A stretch of DNA of 64,000 nucleotides from Microbacterium sp. zg-B185 (GTDB lineage Bacteria > Actinomycetota > Actinomycetes > Actinomycetales > Microbacteriaceae): contig NZ_CP126739.1 in the NCBI RefSeq assembly GCF_030246885.1, positions 2,666,001 through 2,730,000 on the forward strand. The letters run 5' to 3'. Under the pieces are notes generated by a model. It saw only the letters and a list, made by a program, of their open reading frames with translations. It was not told the DNA's origin and searched no databases. The translations under genes and the position numbers were made by a program. Within the stretch, counting starts at the first letter, position 1. Every line of letters begins with the position of its first letter. Below are positions 32,752 to 40,876 of the stretch, piece after piece.

Positions 32752-34151
32752 CATCCGGTGTGGACGGGCCGCCGATTCCCGACGATCTCTCGGACCGGCG
32801 CACCCGCGTGCGCGCCGAACTGGGACGGATGCTGCACGGCCGTCTCCTGCTGCACCCGGACCAGATCGCGCCGTACGCCCGGGACGCGTCGGTCGCGCGG
32901 CCCGAAGGACCGGCGGCGGCCGTGGTGGAGGCGGCCGACACCGCCGACATCGTGACCACACTGCGCTGGGCGCATCACGCGCGGGTGCCCGTGTCCGTCC
33001 GCGGGAGCGGGACGGGAACGGCCGGCGGCGCCGTCGCCTACCCGGGCGGGATCGTCGTGTCGACCGCGGCGATGAACCGCATCCTCTCCATCGATCCGGT
33101 CGACCGTATCGCCGTCGTCGAACCGGGAGTGATCACCGCCGACCTCGACGCGGCGGCTCGCGCCCACGGACTGTTCTTCGCCCCCGATCCGGCCAGCGCC
33201 CGGCACTGCACCGTGGGGGGGAACATCGCCACCAACGCCGGCGGGCTGCGTGCGCTGGCCCACGGGGTCACCCGCGAGTCGGTCGCCGCTCTGCAGGTCG
33301 TGCTCGCCGACGGCAGAGCGCTGCGGACGGGTTCCCGCACCCGCAAGAACGTCACCGGGCTGGATCTGACGAGCCTGTTCGTCGGCTCGGAGGGAACGCT
33401 CGGCGTGATCACCGAGGCCACCGTCTTCCTCGCCCCCGTGCCGCGGGGCACGTCCTGTTCGTTCCGCGCGTCCTTCGCCTCGCTCACCGCAGCCGCCGAC
33501 GCCGTCGGCGCGATCTCCCGCGGGCCGCTGGTGCCCGAGGTGCTGGAACTGCTGGACGCGAGCAGCGTCCGGATGATCGAGGCGTACCGCGCGGGTGACC
33601 TGCGCACCGACGGCGTCTCCGCCCTCCTGGTGGGGCAGACCGTCGGCCCGTCCGCCCGCGCGGCCGCCGAGAGCATGGTGGCGCTGTGCCTGAGTGAGGG
33701 AGCGACGGACGCCTCGATCGCAGAGGGCGAGGAGCTCCTCGACGCACGGCGGCTCGCCCATCCTGCCCTGACCGCGCACGGGCTGCGGATGGGATGCGAC
33801 GTCGCGATCCCCCTGGGAGCGTTGGCCGCGGTCCTCGCCGGCATCCAGGAGATCGCGCGCCGCCATGACCGCGCAATCGCGACCGTCGCGCATGCGGGCG
33901 ACGGAAACCTCCACCCGACGGTCGAGGCGGAGGACACCCCGGACGGATACGCCGCCGCGAAGGCGGTGGTGCACGCGATCACCCGGCTGGCCCTGTCGGT
34001 GGGGGGCGTGGTGACCGGAGAGCACGGTGTCGGATCGGTGAAGTATGAGGAGATGACCTGGCAGCTGGACCCGGTCGCATTGGACACGCAGCGCAGGATC
34101 AAAGCCGCCCTGGATCCCCGGGCGATTCTGACCCCGGGCCGCGGACTATAA
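32748..34151 (+). CDS. FAD-linked oxidase (GlcD / D-lactate dehydrogenase family)
   Basis: 467 residues, VAO/PCMH fold. The FAD-binding domain shows PVSVRGSGTGTAGGAVAYPG, GGNIATNAGGLRALAHGVTR and GLDLTSLFVGSEGTLGVI. The C-terminal FAD-oxidase domain contains VAHAGDGNLHPTV and GVVTGEHGVGSVKYEEM, the substrate- and metal-binding signatures of D-2-hydroxyacid dehydrogenases. It oxidises a D-2-hydroxy acid, passing electrons onward. It complements the FMN oxidase at 29.7 kb, which belongs to the family acting on (S)-2-hydroxy acids, so the island may handle both enantiomers (inference). It is the first full gene of the plus-strand run to 44.4 kb. Confidence 0.88.
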   Translation: MTSGVDGPPIPDDLSDRRTRVRAELGRMLHGRLLLHPDQIAPYARDASVARPEGPAAAVVEAADTADIVTTLRWAHHARVPVSVRGSGTGTAGGAVAYPGGIVVSTAAMNRILSIDPVDRIAVVEPGVITADLDAAARAHGLFFAPDPASARHCTVGGNIATNAGGLRALAHGVTRESVAALQVVLADGRALRTGSRTRKNVTGLDLTSLFVGSEGTLGVITEATVFLAPVPRGTSCSFRASFASLTAAADAVGAISRGPLVPEVLELLDASSVRMIEAYRAGDLRTDGVSALLVGQTVGPSARAAAESMVALCLSEGATDASIAEGEELLDARRLAHPALTAHGLRMGCDVAIPLGALAAVLAGIQEIARRHDRAIATVAHAGDGNLHPTVEAEDTPDGYAAAKAVVHAITRLALSVGGVVTGEHGVGSVKYEEMTWQLDPVALDTQRRIKAALDPRAILTPGRGL

Positions 34152-34164
34152 CGTGGGAGATCTC

Positions 34165-34920
34165 ATGCAGGAAACGCCGCGGCGCGCGATCGTGACCGGT
34201 GCCGGAAGCGGCATCGGCCGTTCCGTCGTGGACGCACTCGTGCGTCGAGGGGACATCGTCTGGGGGTGCGATGTCGGCGAAGCCGCCGACCGCGACATTC
34301 CCGGCGTGACCATGCGGCGGTGCGACATCGCGGACCGCACGGCGGCGCGCGCGTTCGTGGCAGAAGCGGTCGCGGAGATGGGAGGACTGGACGTCCTGGT
34401 CGACAACGTCGGCATCGGCGGTCCCACGGCGCCGATCCAGGACATCTCCGAATCCGACTGGCGTCGCGTCATGCAGGTGAATCTGGACGGCACGTTCTGG
34501 GTCACCCAGGCCGCCGTGCCCGCCCTCATCGAATCCCGCTGCGGCGCGATCGTGGTGATGTCATCGCTGGCCGGGCGGGTCGGGTACCCGCAGCGGCTCG
34601 CATACGCGACGAGCAAGTGGGGCCTGATCGGTTTCGCCAAGACGCTCGCACTGGAGCTGGGTGAGTTCGATGTCACGGTCAACGCCGTGCTGCCCGGTGC
34701 GGTCGCCGGCGAGCGCATGCAGCAGGTGCTGGCCGGACGGGCCGAGCGCAGCGGGCGGTCGCTCGCGCAGGAGCGGGATGCCGCGCTGGCGAACCAGTCC
34801 CTGAAGCGTTTCGTCACCGCAGACGAGATCGCGGGCCTGATCGCATTCCTGACCTCCGATGCGGGGCGGTCGATCAGCGGCCAGGCGTTGTCCATCGACG
34901 GCGATTCCAAAGGAGCCTGA
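34165..34920 (+). CDS. SDR family NAD(P)-dependent oxidoreductase
   Basis: 251 residues, classical SDR: TGAGSGIGRS cofactor loop, DNVGIGG in place of the NNAG block, catalytic Ser in VVMSSLAGRVG, and Tyr/Lys in YATSKWGL. The ATG at 34165 is preferred because GGGAG sits 6 bp upstream; the GTG at 34153 overlaps that SD. It lies between the FAD oxidase and IlvD/Edd genes with short gaps. Such SDRs next to sugar-acid dehydratases often act on polyols, sugar acids or lactones, or it may oxidise a hydroxy group of an aryl side chain. The substrate is not evident. Confidence 0.87.
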   Translation: MQETPRRAIVTGAGSGIGRSVVDALVRRGDIVWGCDVGEAADRDIPGVTMRRCDIADRTAARAFVAEAVAEMGGLDVLVDNVGIGGPTAPIQDISESDWRRVMQVNLDGTFWVTQAAVPALIESRCGAIVVMSSLAGRVGYPQRLAYATSKWGLIGFAKTLALELGEFDVTVNAVLPGAVAGERMQQVLAGRAERSGRSLAQERDAALANQSLKRFVTADEIAGLIAFLTSDAGRSISGQALSIDGDSKGA

Positions 34921-34963
34921 TCCGACGGAGCGGGGCTCTGCCGACGGCGCGAAGGGAACAAGG

Positions 34964-36679
34964 ATGTCCCAGGAACACATACATCGGCTCGATGGGCGGA
35001 TCTTCGGGGATCCGGGCGCGGACGGCATGGTGCATCGCGCGTTCCTGCGCGCCGAGGGGTACAGCGCCGAGCAGGTGCGCCGGCATCCCATCATCGGGAT
35101 CTGCACGAGCTGGAGCGAGCTGAATCCGTGCAATTCGGGTTTCCGGGAGCTCGCCGCCGCTGTCAAGCGCGGCGTCGAGGTCGCCGGGGGGCTGGCACTG
35201 GAATTCCCGACGATCTCGGTGAGCGAGCCGTTCAGCCGGCCCTCCTCGATGTACCTGCGCAACCTCCTCGCGATCGACGTCGAAGAGACGGTCCTGGCGT
35301 CGCCGATCGACGGCGTCGTGCTTCTGGGCGGGTGCGACAAGACGGTTCCGGCGGTGCTGATGGGCGCGATCAGCGCGGGCACGCCGGCGGTGCTGGTCAC
35401 GGGCGGGCCACGGCCGGTCGCCTGCTGGAAGGGCGCACCGACGACCGTCGAGGCGCAATGGGACATCATCGACCGACGTCGGGTGGGCGAGCTCAGCGAC
35501 GAGGACTGGGCGGAATTCGAGGGAGTCATCCACGCCGGCCCCGGCACCTGCAACGTCATGGGCACCGCGACGACCATGGCCGCGATCGGCGAGCTGCTCG
35601 GCTTCGCACTGCCCGGTTCCGCCCTCGCGCCCGCCGCGGCGCCCGAGCGTCAGTCGATCGCCGAGGCCAGCGGCCGGCTGATCGTGCAGGTCGTCTCGGG
35701 GGGCATCGCACCTCGAGCGCGGATCACCATGGCGTCCCTCGAGAACGCGGTGCGGGTGACCTGCGCCCTCGGCGGATCGACGAACGCGCTCATCCATCTC
35801 GAAGCGATCGCCGGTCGGGCGGGCCTGCGGATCGGACAGGAACGGCTCCGGGAATGGTCCAGCTCGACGCCCTTCATCACGGACGTCAAGCCGAACGGAC
35901 GCGCGCTGCTCAGCGAGCTGGACGCCGCGGGCGGGGTCCCGGCTGTCGCTGCGGGCATACGCCACCTGCTGCACGAGCAGGAGCTCACCGCGGACGGGCG
36001 CAGCTGGGGTGACGTGTTCGACGGGGTCGCGCCCCGGATCGGCGACGGCCCGATCGCCGATCCGGCTGAACCCCTCACTCCGGACGGCGGAATATGCGTG
36101 TTGCGCGGGTCACTCGCGCCGAACGGCGCCGTCATGAAGTTGGCCGGCGCCGCTACCGGCAAACGTCGTCACCGCGGAAGGGCGATCGTGTTCGACGGTG
36201 TCGCGGACATGTGGTCCAAGATCGACCGCGAAGACCTGGACGTCGACGCGGACTCCGTGCTCGTGCTCCGCGGCGTGGGCGTCCAGGGCGGCCCCGGCAT
36301 GCCGGAGGTGGGGCACGTGCCCATCCCCGCCAAACTCGTCCGGCTCGGCGTCGCCGACATGCTGCGCGTGACGGACGCCCGGATGAGCGGCACCTCCAGC
36401 GGCAGCGTCGTCCTGCACGTCTCTCCCGAAGCCGCGGTCGGCGGCCCGTTGGCGTACGTGCGCGATGGCGATGAGATCGAACTGGACACGCACGCCGGCC
36501 GGCTGGACCTGCTGGTGCCGCCCGGCGAACTGGCCGCGCGCCGGCCGGTGACGGTGGGCATCGCACCGCCGCGGCGTGGCTGGGGCCGTTTGTACGCCGA
36601 GCATGCGCTCCAGCCCGACGAGGGCTGCGACTTCGATTTCCTCGTGGACGAGGATCTCCGCGAGCGGGAGGCCCGGTGA
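34964..36679 (+). CDS. IlvD/Edd family dehydratase (sugar-acid / dihydroxy-acid dehydratase)
   Basis: 571 residues, full length for the family. The iron-sulfur cysteine contexts are visible: CTSWSELNPCN, GGCDKTVPA and HAGPGTCNVMGTATTMA. ALGGSTNALIHL and the C-terminal DARMSGTSSG, with the catalytic-serine context SGSVVLHVSPEA, are conserved. It removes water from a 2,3-dihydroxy acid to give a 2-oxo acid. The catabolic neighbourhood (FAD oxidase, SDR, HIBADH-like, TRAP importer) points to an aldonic or related acid dehydratase rather than ilvD of branched-chain biosynthesis (inference). The ATG at 34964 follows AAGGA. It overlaps the next gene at one base of the stop codon. Confidence 0.87.
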   Translation: MSQEHIHRLDGRIFGDPGADGMVHRAFLRAEGYSAEQVRRHPIIGICTSWSELNPCNSGFRELAAAVKRGVEVAGGLALEFPTISVSEPFSRPSSMYLRNLLAIDVEETVLASPIDGVVLLGGCDKTVPAVLMGAISAGTPAVLVTGGPRPVACWKGAPTTVEAQWDIIDRRRVGELSDEDWAEFEGVIHAGPGTCNVMGTATTMAAIGELLGFALPGSALAPAAAPERQSIAEASGRLIVQVVSGGIAPRARITMASLENAVRVTCALGGSTNALIHLEAIAGRAGLRIGQERLREWSSSTPFITDVKPNGRALLSELDAAGGVPAVAAGIRHLLHEQELTADGRSWGDVFDGVAPRIGDGPIADPAEPLTPDGGICVLRGSLAPNGAVMKLAGAATGKRRHRGRAIVFDGVADMWSKIDREDLDVDADSVLVLRGVGVQGGPGMPEVGHVPIPAKLVRLGVADMLRVTDARMSGTSSGSVVLHVSPEAAVGGPLAYVRDGDEIELDTHAGRLDLLVPPGELAARRPVTVGIAPPRRGWGRLYAEHALQPDEGCDFDFLVDEDLREREAR

Positions 36680-37542
36680 TGACGAGGATCGGCTTCACCG
36701 GCGTCGGAGCGATGGGTGCGCCGATCGTGCGCAATCTGCTCTCCGCCGGCCATGACGTGAAGATCTGGGGGCGCTCCCCGGCGGCGCTGGAGCCGCTGCT
36801 CGAGGCGGGGGCCACGCGTGCTGACGAGCTCGCAGACGTGGCCGACCAGGATGTGGTCCTGGGGTGTCTGCTGGACGGCACGGCGATCGAGGAGGTCTAT
36901 CTCGGCGGGCTGCTCCGCCACGCGCGACCGGGACAGCTCTTCGCCGATCACGGCACGTATTCACCGCTGCTGGCCGAGCGGGTCGCCGCGGCATTCGCGG
37001 AGCGCGGCGCGTACTACCTGGACGCGCCCGTCTCGGGTGGACCGATGGGCGCCGCGGCGGGCACCCTGGTCTGCGCGGTGGGCGGCGACGCCGCGGGCGT
37101 CGACCAGCTGCGCCCGATCGCCGAGGCCTACACGCAGCGCGTGGCCCATCTCGGCGGCCCCGGTCGCGGGCTCGCCCTCAAGCTCATCAACAACTTCCTC
37201 GTCTCGATCAACTTCGTCGCCGCTGCCGAGACCGCTTGGCTCATCGAACGACTCGGGCTGGATCCGGCATCCGCACAGGCCATCCTGTACGGCGGTCTCG
37301 CCGACGGCGCCACACTGCGGCAGGGCCTGACCAAGGCGCTCGCGCACGACTACGAGGCGGGCGGGATGCCGCTCGGCGGCCTGGTCGAGGTGCAGCGCAA
37401 CATCGCCGAGCTCCTGGAGAGCGTGGACTTCCGCTCCGGCCTGTTCCCCTACACGCGGGAGGTGTTCACCACCGCGTCCGAGAGCGAGTTCGCCCAGCAC
37501 CCGTCGGCGCTGACGAGGTGGATCCCCGGCGCACCGGACTGA
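36679..37542 (+). CDS. 3-Hydroxyisobutyrate dehydrogenase / tartronate-semialdehyde reductase-like protein
   Basis: 287 residues. The cofactor loop GFTGVGAMGAPIVRNLLSAG is complete, the substrate block DAPVSGGPMGAAAGTLVCAV is present, and the catalytic Lys is in LALKLINNFLVSINF. It oxidises or reduces a 3-hydroxy acid or semialdehyde with NAD(P)(H). The start codon overlaps the dehydratase stop (TGATG), so the two genes are tightly coupled. A GTG one codon upstream is an alternative start. The 136-bp gap that follows holds copy B of the structured leader, so the 2-oxoacid dehydrogenase genes have a separate control point. Confidence 0.87.
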   Translation: MTRIGFTGVGAMGAPIVRNLLSAGHDVKIWGRSPAALEPLLEAGATRADELADVADQDVVLGCLLDGTAIEEVYLGGLLRHARPGQLFADHGTYSPLLAERVAAAFAERGAYYLDAPVSGGPMGAAAGTLVCAVGGDAAGVDQLRPIAEAYTQRVAHLGGPGRGLALKLINNFLVSINFVAAAETAWLIERLGLDPASAQAILYGGLADGATLRQGLTKALAHDYEAGGMPLGGLVEVQRNIAELLESVDFRSGLFPYTREVFTTASESEFAQHPSALTRWIPGAPD

Positions 37543-37562
37543 ACCGCACGCTATGCTGACCG

Positions 37563-37678
37563 TTGTCAGGCGGCATCGGCGCCGCCTGTGCCTGAAAAAG
37601 AGGCACGGAATCCGGCTCTCCGGTGCGACAGATATCGGTCCTTCGATCGGCTTATCGTCCACGGAATGAGGTGCCGCC
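37563..37678 (+). ncRNA. Structured 5' leader (copy B), candidate cis-regulatory RNA
   Basis: Leader of the 2-oxoacid dehydrogenase operon. -10 TATGCT is at 37552-37557. Stem 1 is AGGCGGC/GCCGCCT (37568-37574 with 37581-37587, loop ATCGGC). Stem 2 abuts it: GTGCCT/AGGCAC (37588-37593 with 37601-37606) closing GAAAAAG (37594-37600). A short CCGG hairpin follows, then GACAnATA (37627) and ATCGTCC (37654-37660) before the start codon. Compared with copy A, stem bases differ but pairing is kept, the loop is identical, and the distance from the -10 to stem 2 differs by only 2 nt. The 5' end is inferred. Confidence 0.65.
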
Positions 37679-38677
37679 GTGCCTGAACCGACCCGCGAGC
37701 AAGAACGCGAGCTGTACACCTGCGTGATACGCGCCCGTGCGCTGGACGTCGAGCTCGTCCGCTGGCATCGGCAGGGGATCATTCCCGGCTTCCCGCCGTC
37801 GATCGGCCACGAAGCGACGCAGGTCGGAGCCGCCGCAGCGCTGGATCGAACCCGGGACTTCGTCTTTCCGATGTACCGGGAACTGGGGCTCGCCCTCGCG
37901 ATGGGGGTCGACATCCTCGGCTACCTCGGAAACCACAACGGCGACTGGAACGGCGGATCCTTCGATCCCGTCGCGTCGCGCTTCACCCCCATCCAGTCCG
38001 TCGTCGGCTCGAACGGACCGCATGCGGTCGGTTGGGCGCTCGGGCAGAAGATCGACGGGCGCGACGGAGTCGCCCTCGCCTGCATCGGCGACGGCGGCAC
38101 CAGCCAGGGCGACACGCACGAGGCGATGAATTTCGCGGGGGTGTGGAAGCTTCCCGTGGTGTTCCTGGTCAGCAACAACCAGTGGGCGATTTCGGTGCCG
38201 CTGGCCGAGCAGGTGGCCGGGGGCTCCATCGCGGCCCGCGCCGCCGGGTACGGCTTCCCGGGCGTGGCCATCGACGGCAACGACCTGCTGGCGGTCCGCG
38301 CCGCGGTGATGGACGCGGTGGAGCGCGCGCGACGCGGTGAGGGGCCGACGCTGATCGAATCCCGCATCTACCGACGCGGACCGCACGCGACATCGGATGA
38401 TCCCGGGCGGTACCGCACCCTCGAGGACGAACGCCGGGATGCCGGGGAGGACCCGGTCATCCGCTACCGGCGCAGCGCGCTGGAGCGAGACATCATCGAC
38501 GAGTCGTTCGTCGCCGAGGTGGACTCCGAAGCCGCCGTCTGGCTGGAGGGCATCCGCAGCTACCTGACCACCCTTCCACCCCGTGGGGGCGAGACGCTGT
38601 TCGAGAACGTGTACGCGGAGCTCACCGACGACCTGGTCGAGCAGCGCGACGCCTGGGCCCAGGACGCTCGCGCATGA
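37679..38677 (+). CDS. 2-Oxoacid dehydrogenase E1 component, alpha subunit
   Basis: 332 residues. The ThDP/Mg2+ motif is complete: IGDGGTSQGDTHEAMNFAGV, ending about 20 residues later in LVSNNQWAIS. The N-terminal GFPPSIGHEATQVGAAAALD is the usual E1 alpha entry. It forms a heterotetramer with the next gene product and decarboxylates a 2-oxo acid onto a lipoyl group. The start is GTG at 37679 after GAGG. It is similar in build to acetoin dehydrogenase (AcoA) and branched-chain E1 alpha; the following lipoyl plus hydrolase genes favour the acetoin-type arrangement. It sits directly behind the structured leader. Confidence 0.9.
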   Translation: MPEPTREQERELYTCVIRARALDVELVRWHRQGIIPGFPPSIGHEATQVGAAAALDRTRDFVFPMYRELGLALAMGVDILGYLGNHNGDWNGGSFDPVASRFTPIQSVVGSNGPHAVGWALGQKIDGRDGVALACIGDGGTSQGDTHEAMNFAGVWKLPVVFLVSNNQWAISVPLAEQVAGGSIAARAAGYGFPGVAIDGNDLLAVRAAVMDAVERARRGEGPTLIESRIYRRGPHATSDDPGRYRTLEDERRDAGEDPVIRYRRSALERDIIDESFVAEVDSEAAVWLEGIRSYLTTLPPRGGETLFENVYAELTDDLVEQRDAWAQDARA

Positions 38678-39699
38678 CCGCCACGATGCGTGCCGACTCG
38701 GACGGGACGAGCAGGACCACGCAGACCCTCTCCGTGCAGCAGGCGCTGAATCGCGCTCTGGCCGACGAGCTGGAAGCCGACCCCCGGATGCTCGTCTTCG
38801 GCGAGGATGTGGGCGTTCTGGGTGGAGTCTTCCGCGTCACCGACGGATTGCAGGCGCGATTCGGAGCGGTACGGGTCTTTGACACACCGCTGGCGGAGTC
38901 GGCGATTCTGGGCACCGCCGTCGGCCTGGCGATCGCTGGATTCCGCCCTGTTCCGGAGGTCCAGTTCGACGGCTTCGCATACCCCGCCTTCGACCAGATC
39001 GTCTCCCAGGTCGCGCGATACCGGTATCGCAGTCGCGGCCGGCTTCCGATGCCGATCACCCTGCGCGTTCCCAGCTACGGCGGCATCCGCGCTCCGGAGC
39101 TGCACGGGGAGAGCACGGAGGCCTTCTGGGCGCACGTGGCCGGCCTGAAAGTGGTCAGCCCCTCGAACGCGCACGAGGCCTATCACCTGCTGCGCGCGTC
39201 GATCCAGGATCCCGACCCGGTGATCTTCCTCGAGCCGAAGTCGCGCTACTGGCAGAAGAGCGAGGTGGACCTGGCGAGATCCGGAGGCGTCCGGGGGGCG
39301 AGGATCGTCCGCCCGGGCACGCACCTGAGCATCCTGAGCTGGGGGGCGATGGTCGATCGGGCACTGCGCGCGGCCGACATCGCGGCCGAGGACGGCGTCG
39401 AGACCGAAGTGGTCGACCTGCGGTGGCTCTCCCCCATCGACACCGCCACGATCGCCGAGTCGGTCGGCCGCACCCGGCGCGCGGTGGTCGTACACGAAGC
39501 GGCGCGGACCGCGGGGCTGGGAGCCGAGGTCTCGGCGCGGATCACCGAGCGGCTCTTCGACAGGCTTCGCGCGCCGGTGCAGCGCGTGACCGGTTACGAC
39601 GTCCCGACCCCCTCCGGCGCCCTCGAGGACGAGCAGATCCCGAGTGTCCATCGCATCCTGCTCGGGATGCAACGAGTGCTGGAGTACCGCCGTGGCTGA
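38674..39699 (+). CDS. 2-Oxoacid dehydrogenase E1 component, beta subunit
   Basis: 341 residues with the transketolase-like pyrimidine-binding and C-terminal domains. It shows LSVQQALNRALADELEADPR, FGEDVGVLGGVFRVTDGL, FDTPLAESAILGTAVGLA and the later EVVDLRWLSPIDTATI typical of E1 beta. The ATG overlaps the alpha-subunit stop by 4 bp, as expected for subunits made in equal amounts. It is followed by the lipoyl carrier gene with an 8-bp overlap. No E3 (lipoamide dehydrogenase) is present, so a housekeeping E3 must complete the complex. Confidence 0.9.
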   Translation: MTATMRADSDGTSRTTQTLSVQQALNRALADELEADPRMLVFGEDVGVLGGVFRVTDGLQARFGAVRVFDTPLAESAILGTAVGLAIAGFRPVPEVQFDGFAYPAFDQIVSQVARYRYRSRGRLPMPITLRVPSYGGIRAPELHGESTEAFWAHVAGLKVVSPSNAHEAYHLLRASIQDPDPVIFLEPKSRYWQKSEVDLARSGGVRGARIVRPGTHLSILSWGAMVDRALRAADIAAEDGVETEVVDLRWLSPIDTATIAESVGRTRRAVVVHEAARTAGLGAEVSARITERLFDRLRAPVQRVTGYDVPTPSGALEDEQIPSVHRILLGMQRVLEYRRG

Positions 39700-40024
39700 A
39701 CTGTCCTTCCCCCTGCCCGACCTCGGTGAGGGGCTCGAGGATGCTGTCATCCTGGAGTGGCATGTGCGGGTCGGGGACCTGGTCGAGCGCAACGACGTGC
39801 TGGTCGAGGTGGAGACCACCAAATCCGCGGTCGAACTCCCCTCACCCGTCTCGGGTGTGGTCGCGCGACTGGGCTCGCAGGAGGGCGAGTCTGTTCGGGT
39901 CGGCGACCCCCTCATCACCTTCGAGGTCGCCGACGAGACGGCCGGCATCGTGGGCACGATCCCGGCCGCGGACGAGACACCGGTCCGGCGGGTGGCGCTG
40001 CGTCCACCCGATGACGAGGACTGA
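39692..40024 (+). CDS. Stand-alone lipoyl-domain carrier protein
   Basis: 110 residues. It begins VAELSFPLPDLGEGLEDAVI and carries the lipoylation lysine (about residue 44) in VEVETTKSAVELPSP. One lipoyl domain fills the protein, followed by a short Pro/Asp-rich tail. No E1/E3-binding domain and no E2 acyltransferase domain are present. The GTG at 39692 has GGAG 7 bp upstream and overlaps the E1 beta stop. The next gene is an alpha/beta hydrolase that starts on its last stop base. Lipoyl domain plus hydrolase together (about 360 residues) match the length and order of AcoC of acetoin dehydrogenase systems, here split in two. Confidence 0.85.
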   Translation: MAELSFPLPDLGEGLEDAVILEWHVRVGDLVERNDVLVEVETTKSAVELPSPVSGVVARLGSQEGESVRVGDPLITFEVADETAGIVGTIPAADETPVRRVALRPPDDED

Positions 40025-40776
40025 TGCCGACGGTCCAGTCCGGCGGGGTGCCCATCTCGTGGGATGACGTGGGCTCCGCGGACGGCCGGCCTGTTCTTCT
40101 GGTGCATGGATTCGCGTCGAATGGTGCACAGAATTGGCGACGAGCCGGGTGGGACACCGCCCTGCACGAGGCCGGACTGCGCGGGATCGTCGTCGATCTG
40201 CGCGGTCACGGCAACAGCGGTCGGCCGCCGGGCGCGGAACACTACCGCCACGAGCTCTTCCTCGCCGACCTCGTCGCCGTGCTGGAGGCACTGCACCTGG
40301 ATCGGGTCGGATACCTCGGCTACTCGTTCGGGGCACGGCTCGGCTGGGACCTCGCCATCGCCCACCCGCGGCGGATCGGGCCCCTCGTGCTCGGCGGCTT
40401 CGCATCCGATTCGCCCTTGACCGATTTCGACCTGGATGCCGCGCGAACCGCCACTTTCCGGGGCACGGCGATCACCCACCCGCCGACCGCCGCGCTGATG
40501 CGGATGGCCGCGCTGGTCCCCGGCAACGATCTGTCCCGCCTGATGGACGTCGTCGAAGGCATCCGCGCGGACGCGCTGCCGCCGCTCCGGCACGGAGCGG
40601 CACCCGCCACGCCGACGTGCATCGTCAACGGCGAACGCGACACGATCGCCGCCGGCGGCGATGCGCTCGCCCGCGCCATCGGCGCGGAGTACGTCTCGCT
40701 GCCGGCCCGCTCGCACACCAGCGCCGTCTCGTCCCGCCGGTTCAAGGAGGCCGCGACGGCGTGGCTGAAACGTTGA
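40024..40776 (+). CDS. Alpha/beta hydrolase (AcoC hydrolase-domain-like)
   Basis: 250 residues. The oxyanion region is in LLVHGFASNGAQNWRRAGWD. The nucleophile elbow is GYSFGARLG (Ser), the acid is in VNGERDTIAAGGDALA (Asp), and the C-terminal His is in RSHTSAVSSR. The triad is complete. It begins at the last base of the lipoyl gene's stop. In AcoC-type E2 subunits an alpha/beta hydrolase domain replaces the normal acyltransferase. A free thioesterase/hydrolase acting on the acyl-lipoyl or a ring-cleavage product is the alternative. Confidence 0.83.
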   Translation: MPTVQSGGVPISWDDVGSADGRPVLLVHGFASNGAQNWRRAGWDTALHEAGLRGIVVDLRGHGNSGRPPGAEHYRHELFLADLVAVLEALHLDRVGYLGYSFGARLGWDLAIAHPRRIGPLVLGGFASDSPLTDFDLDAARTATFRGTAITHPPTAALMRMAALVPGNDLSRLMDVVEGIRADALPPLRHGAAPATPTCIVNGERDTIAAGGDALARAIGAEYVSLPARSHTSAVSSRRFKEAATAWLKR

Positions 40777-40876
40777 TTCGTGTCCCGAGGAATCCGTCGC
40801 GACCGCTGCGCCGGTGCGGTAGCGTCATGCTCCTTGAAGCTTCGGGTCGACACCGAGCGACTAGGAGGGCTCGACG

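Noticed and set aside
34964-36679. Biosynthetic dihydroxy-acid dehydratase (ilvD)
   Set aside because: Neighbours are catabolic oxidoreductases and a TRAP importer, with no ilvB, ilvN, ilvC or leuA genes nearby. It was kept at the IlvD/Edd family level.
37543-37678. Simple rho-independent terminator after the HIBADH-like gene
   Set aside because: There are two abutting hairpins with no U-tract, preceded by a -10 element, and the same arrangement occurs before another ThDP gene. A leader RNA explains this better.
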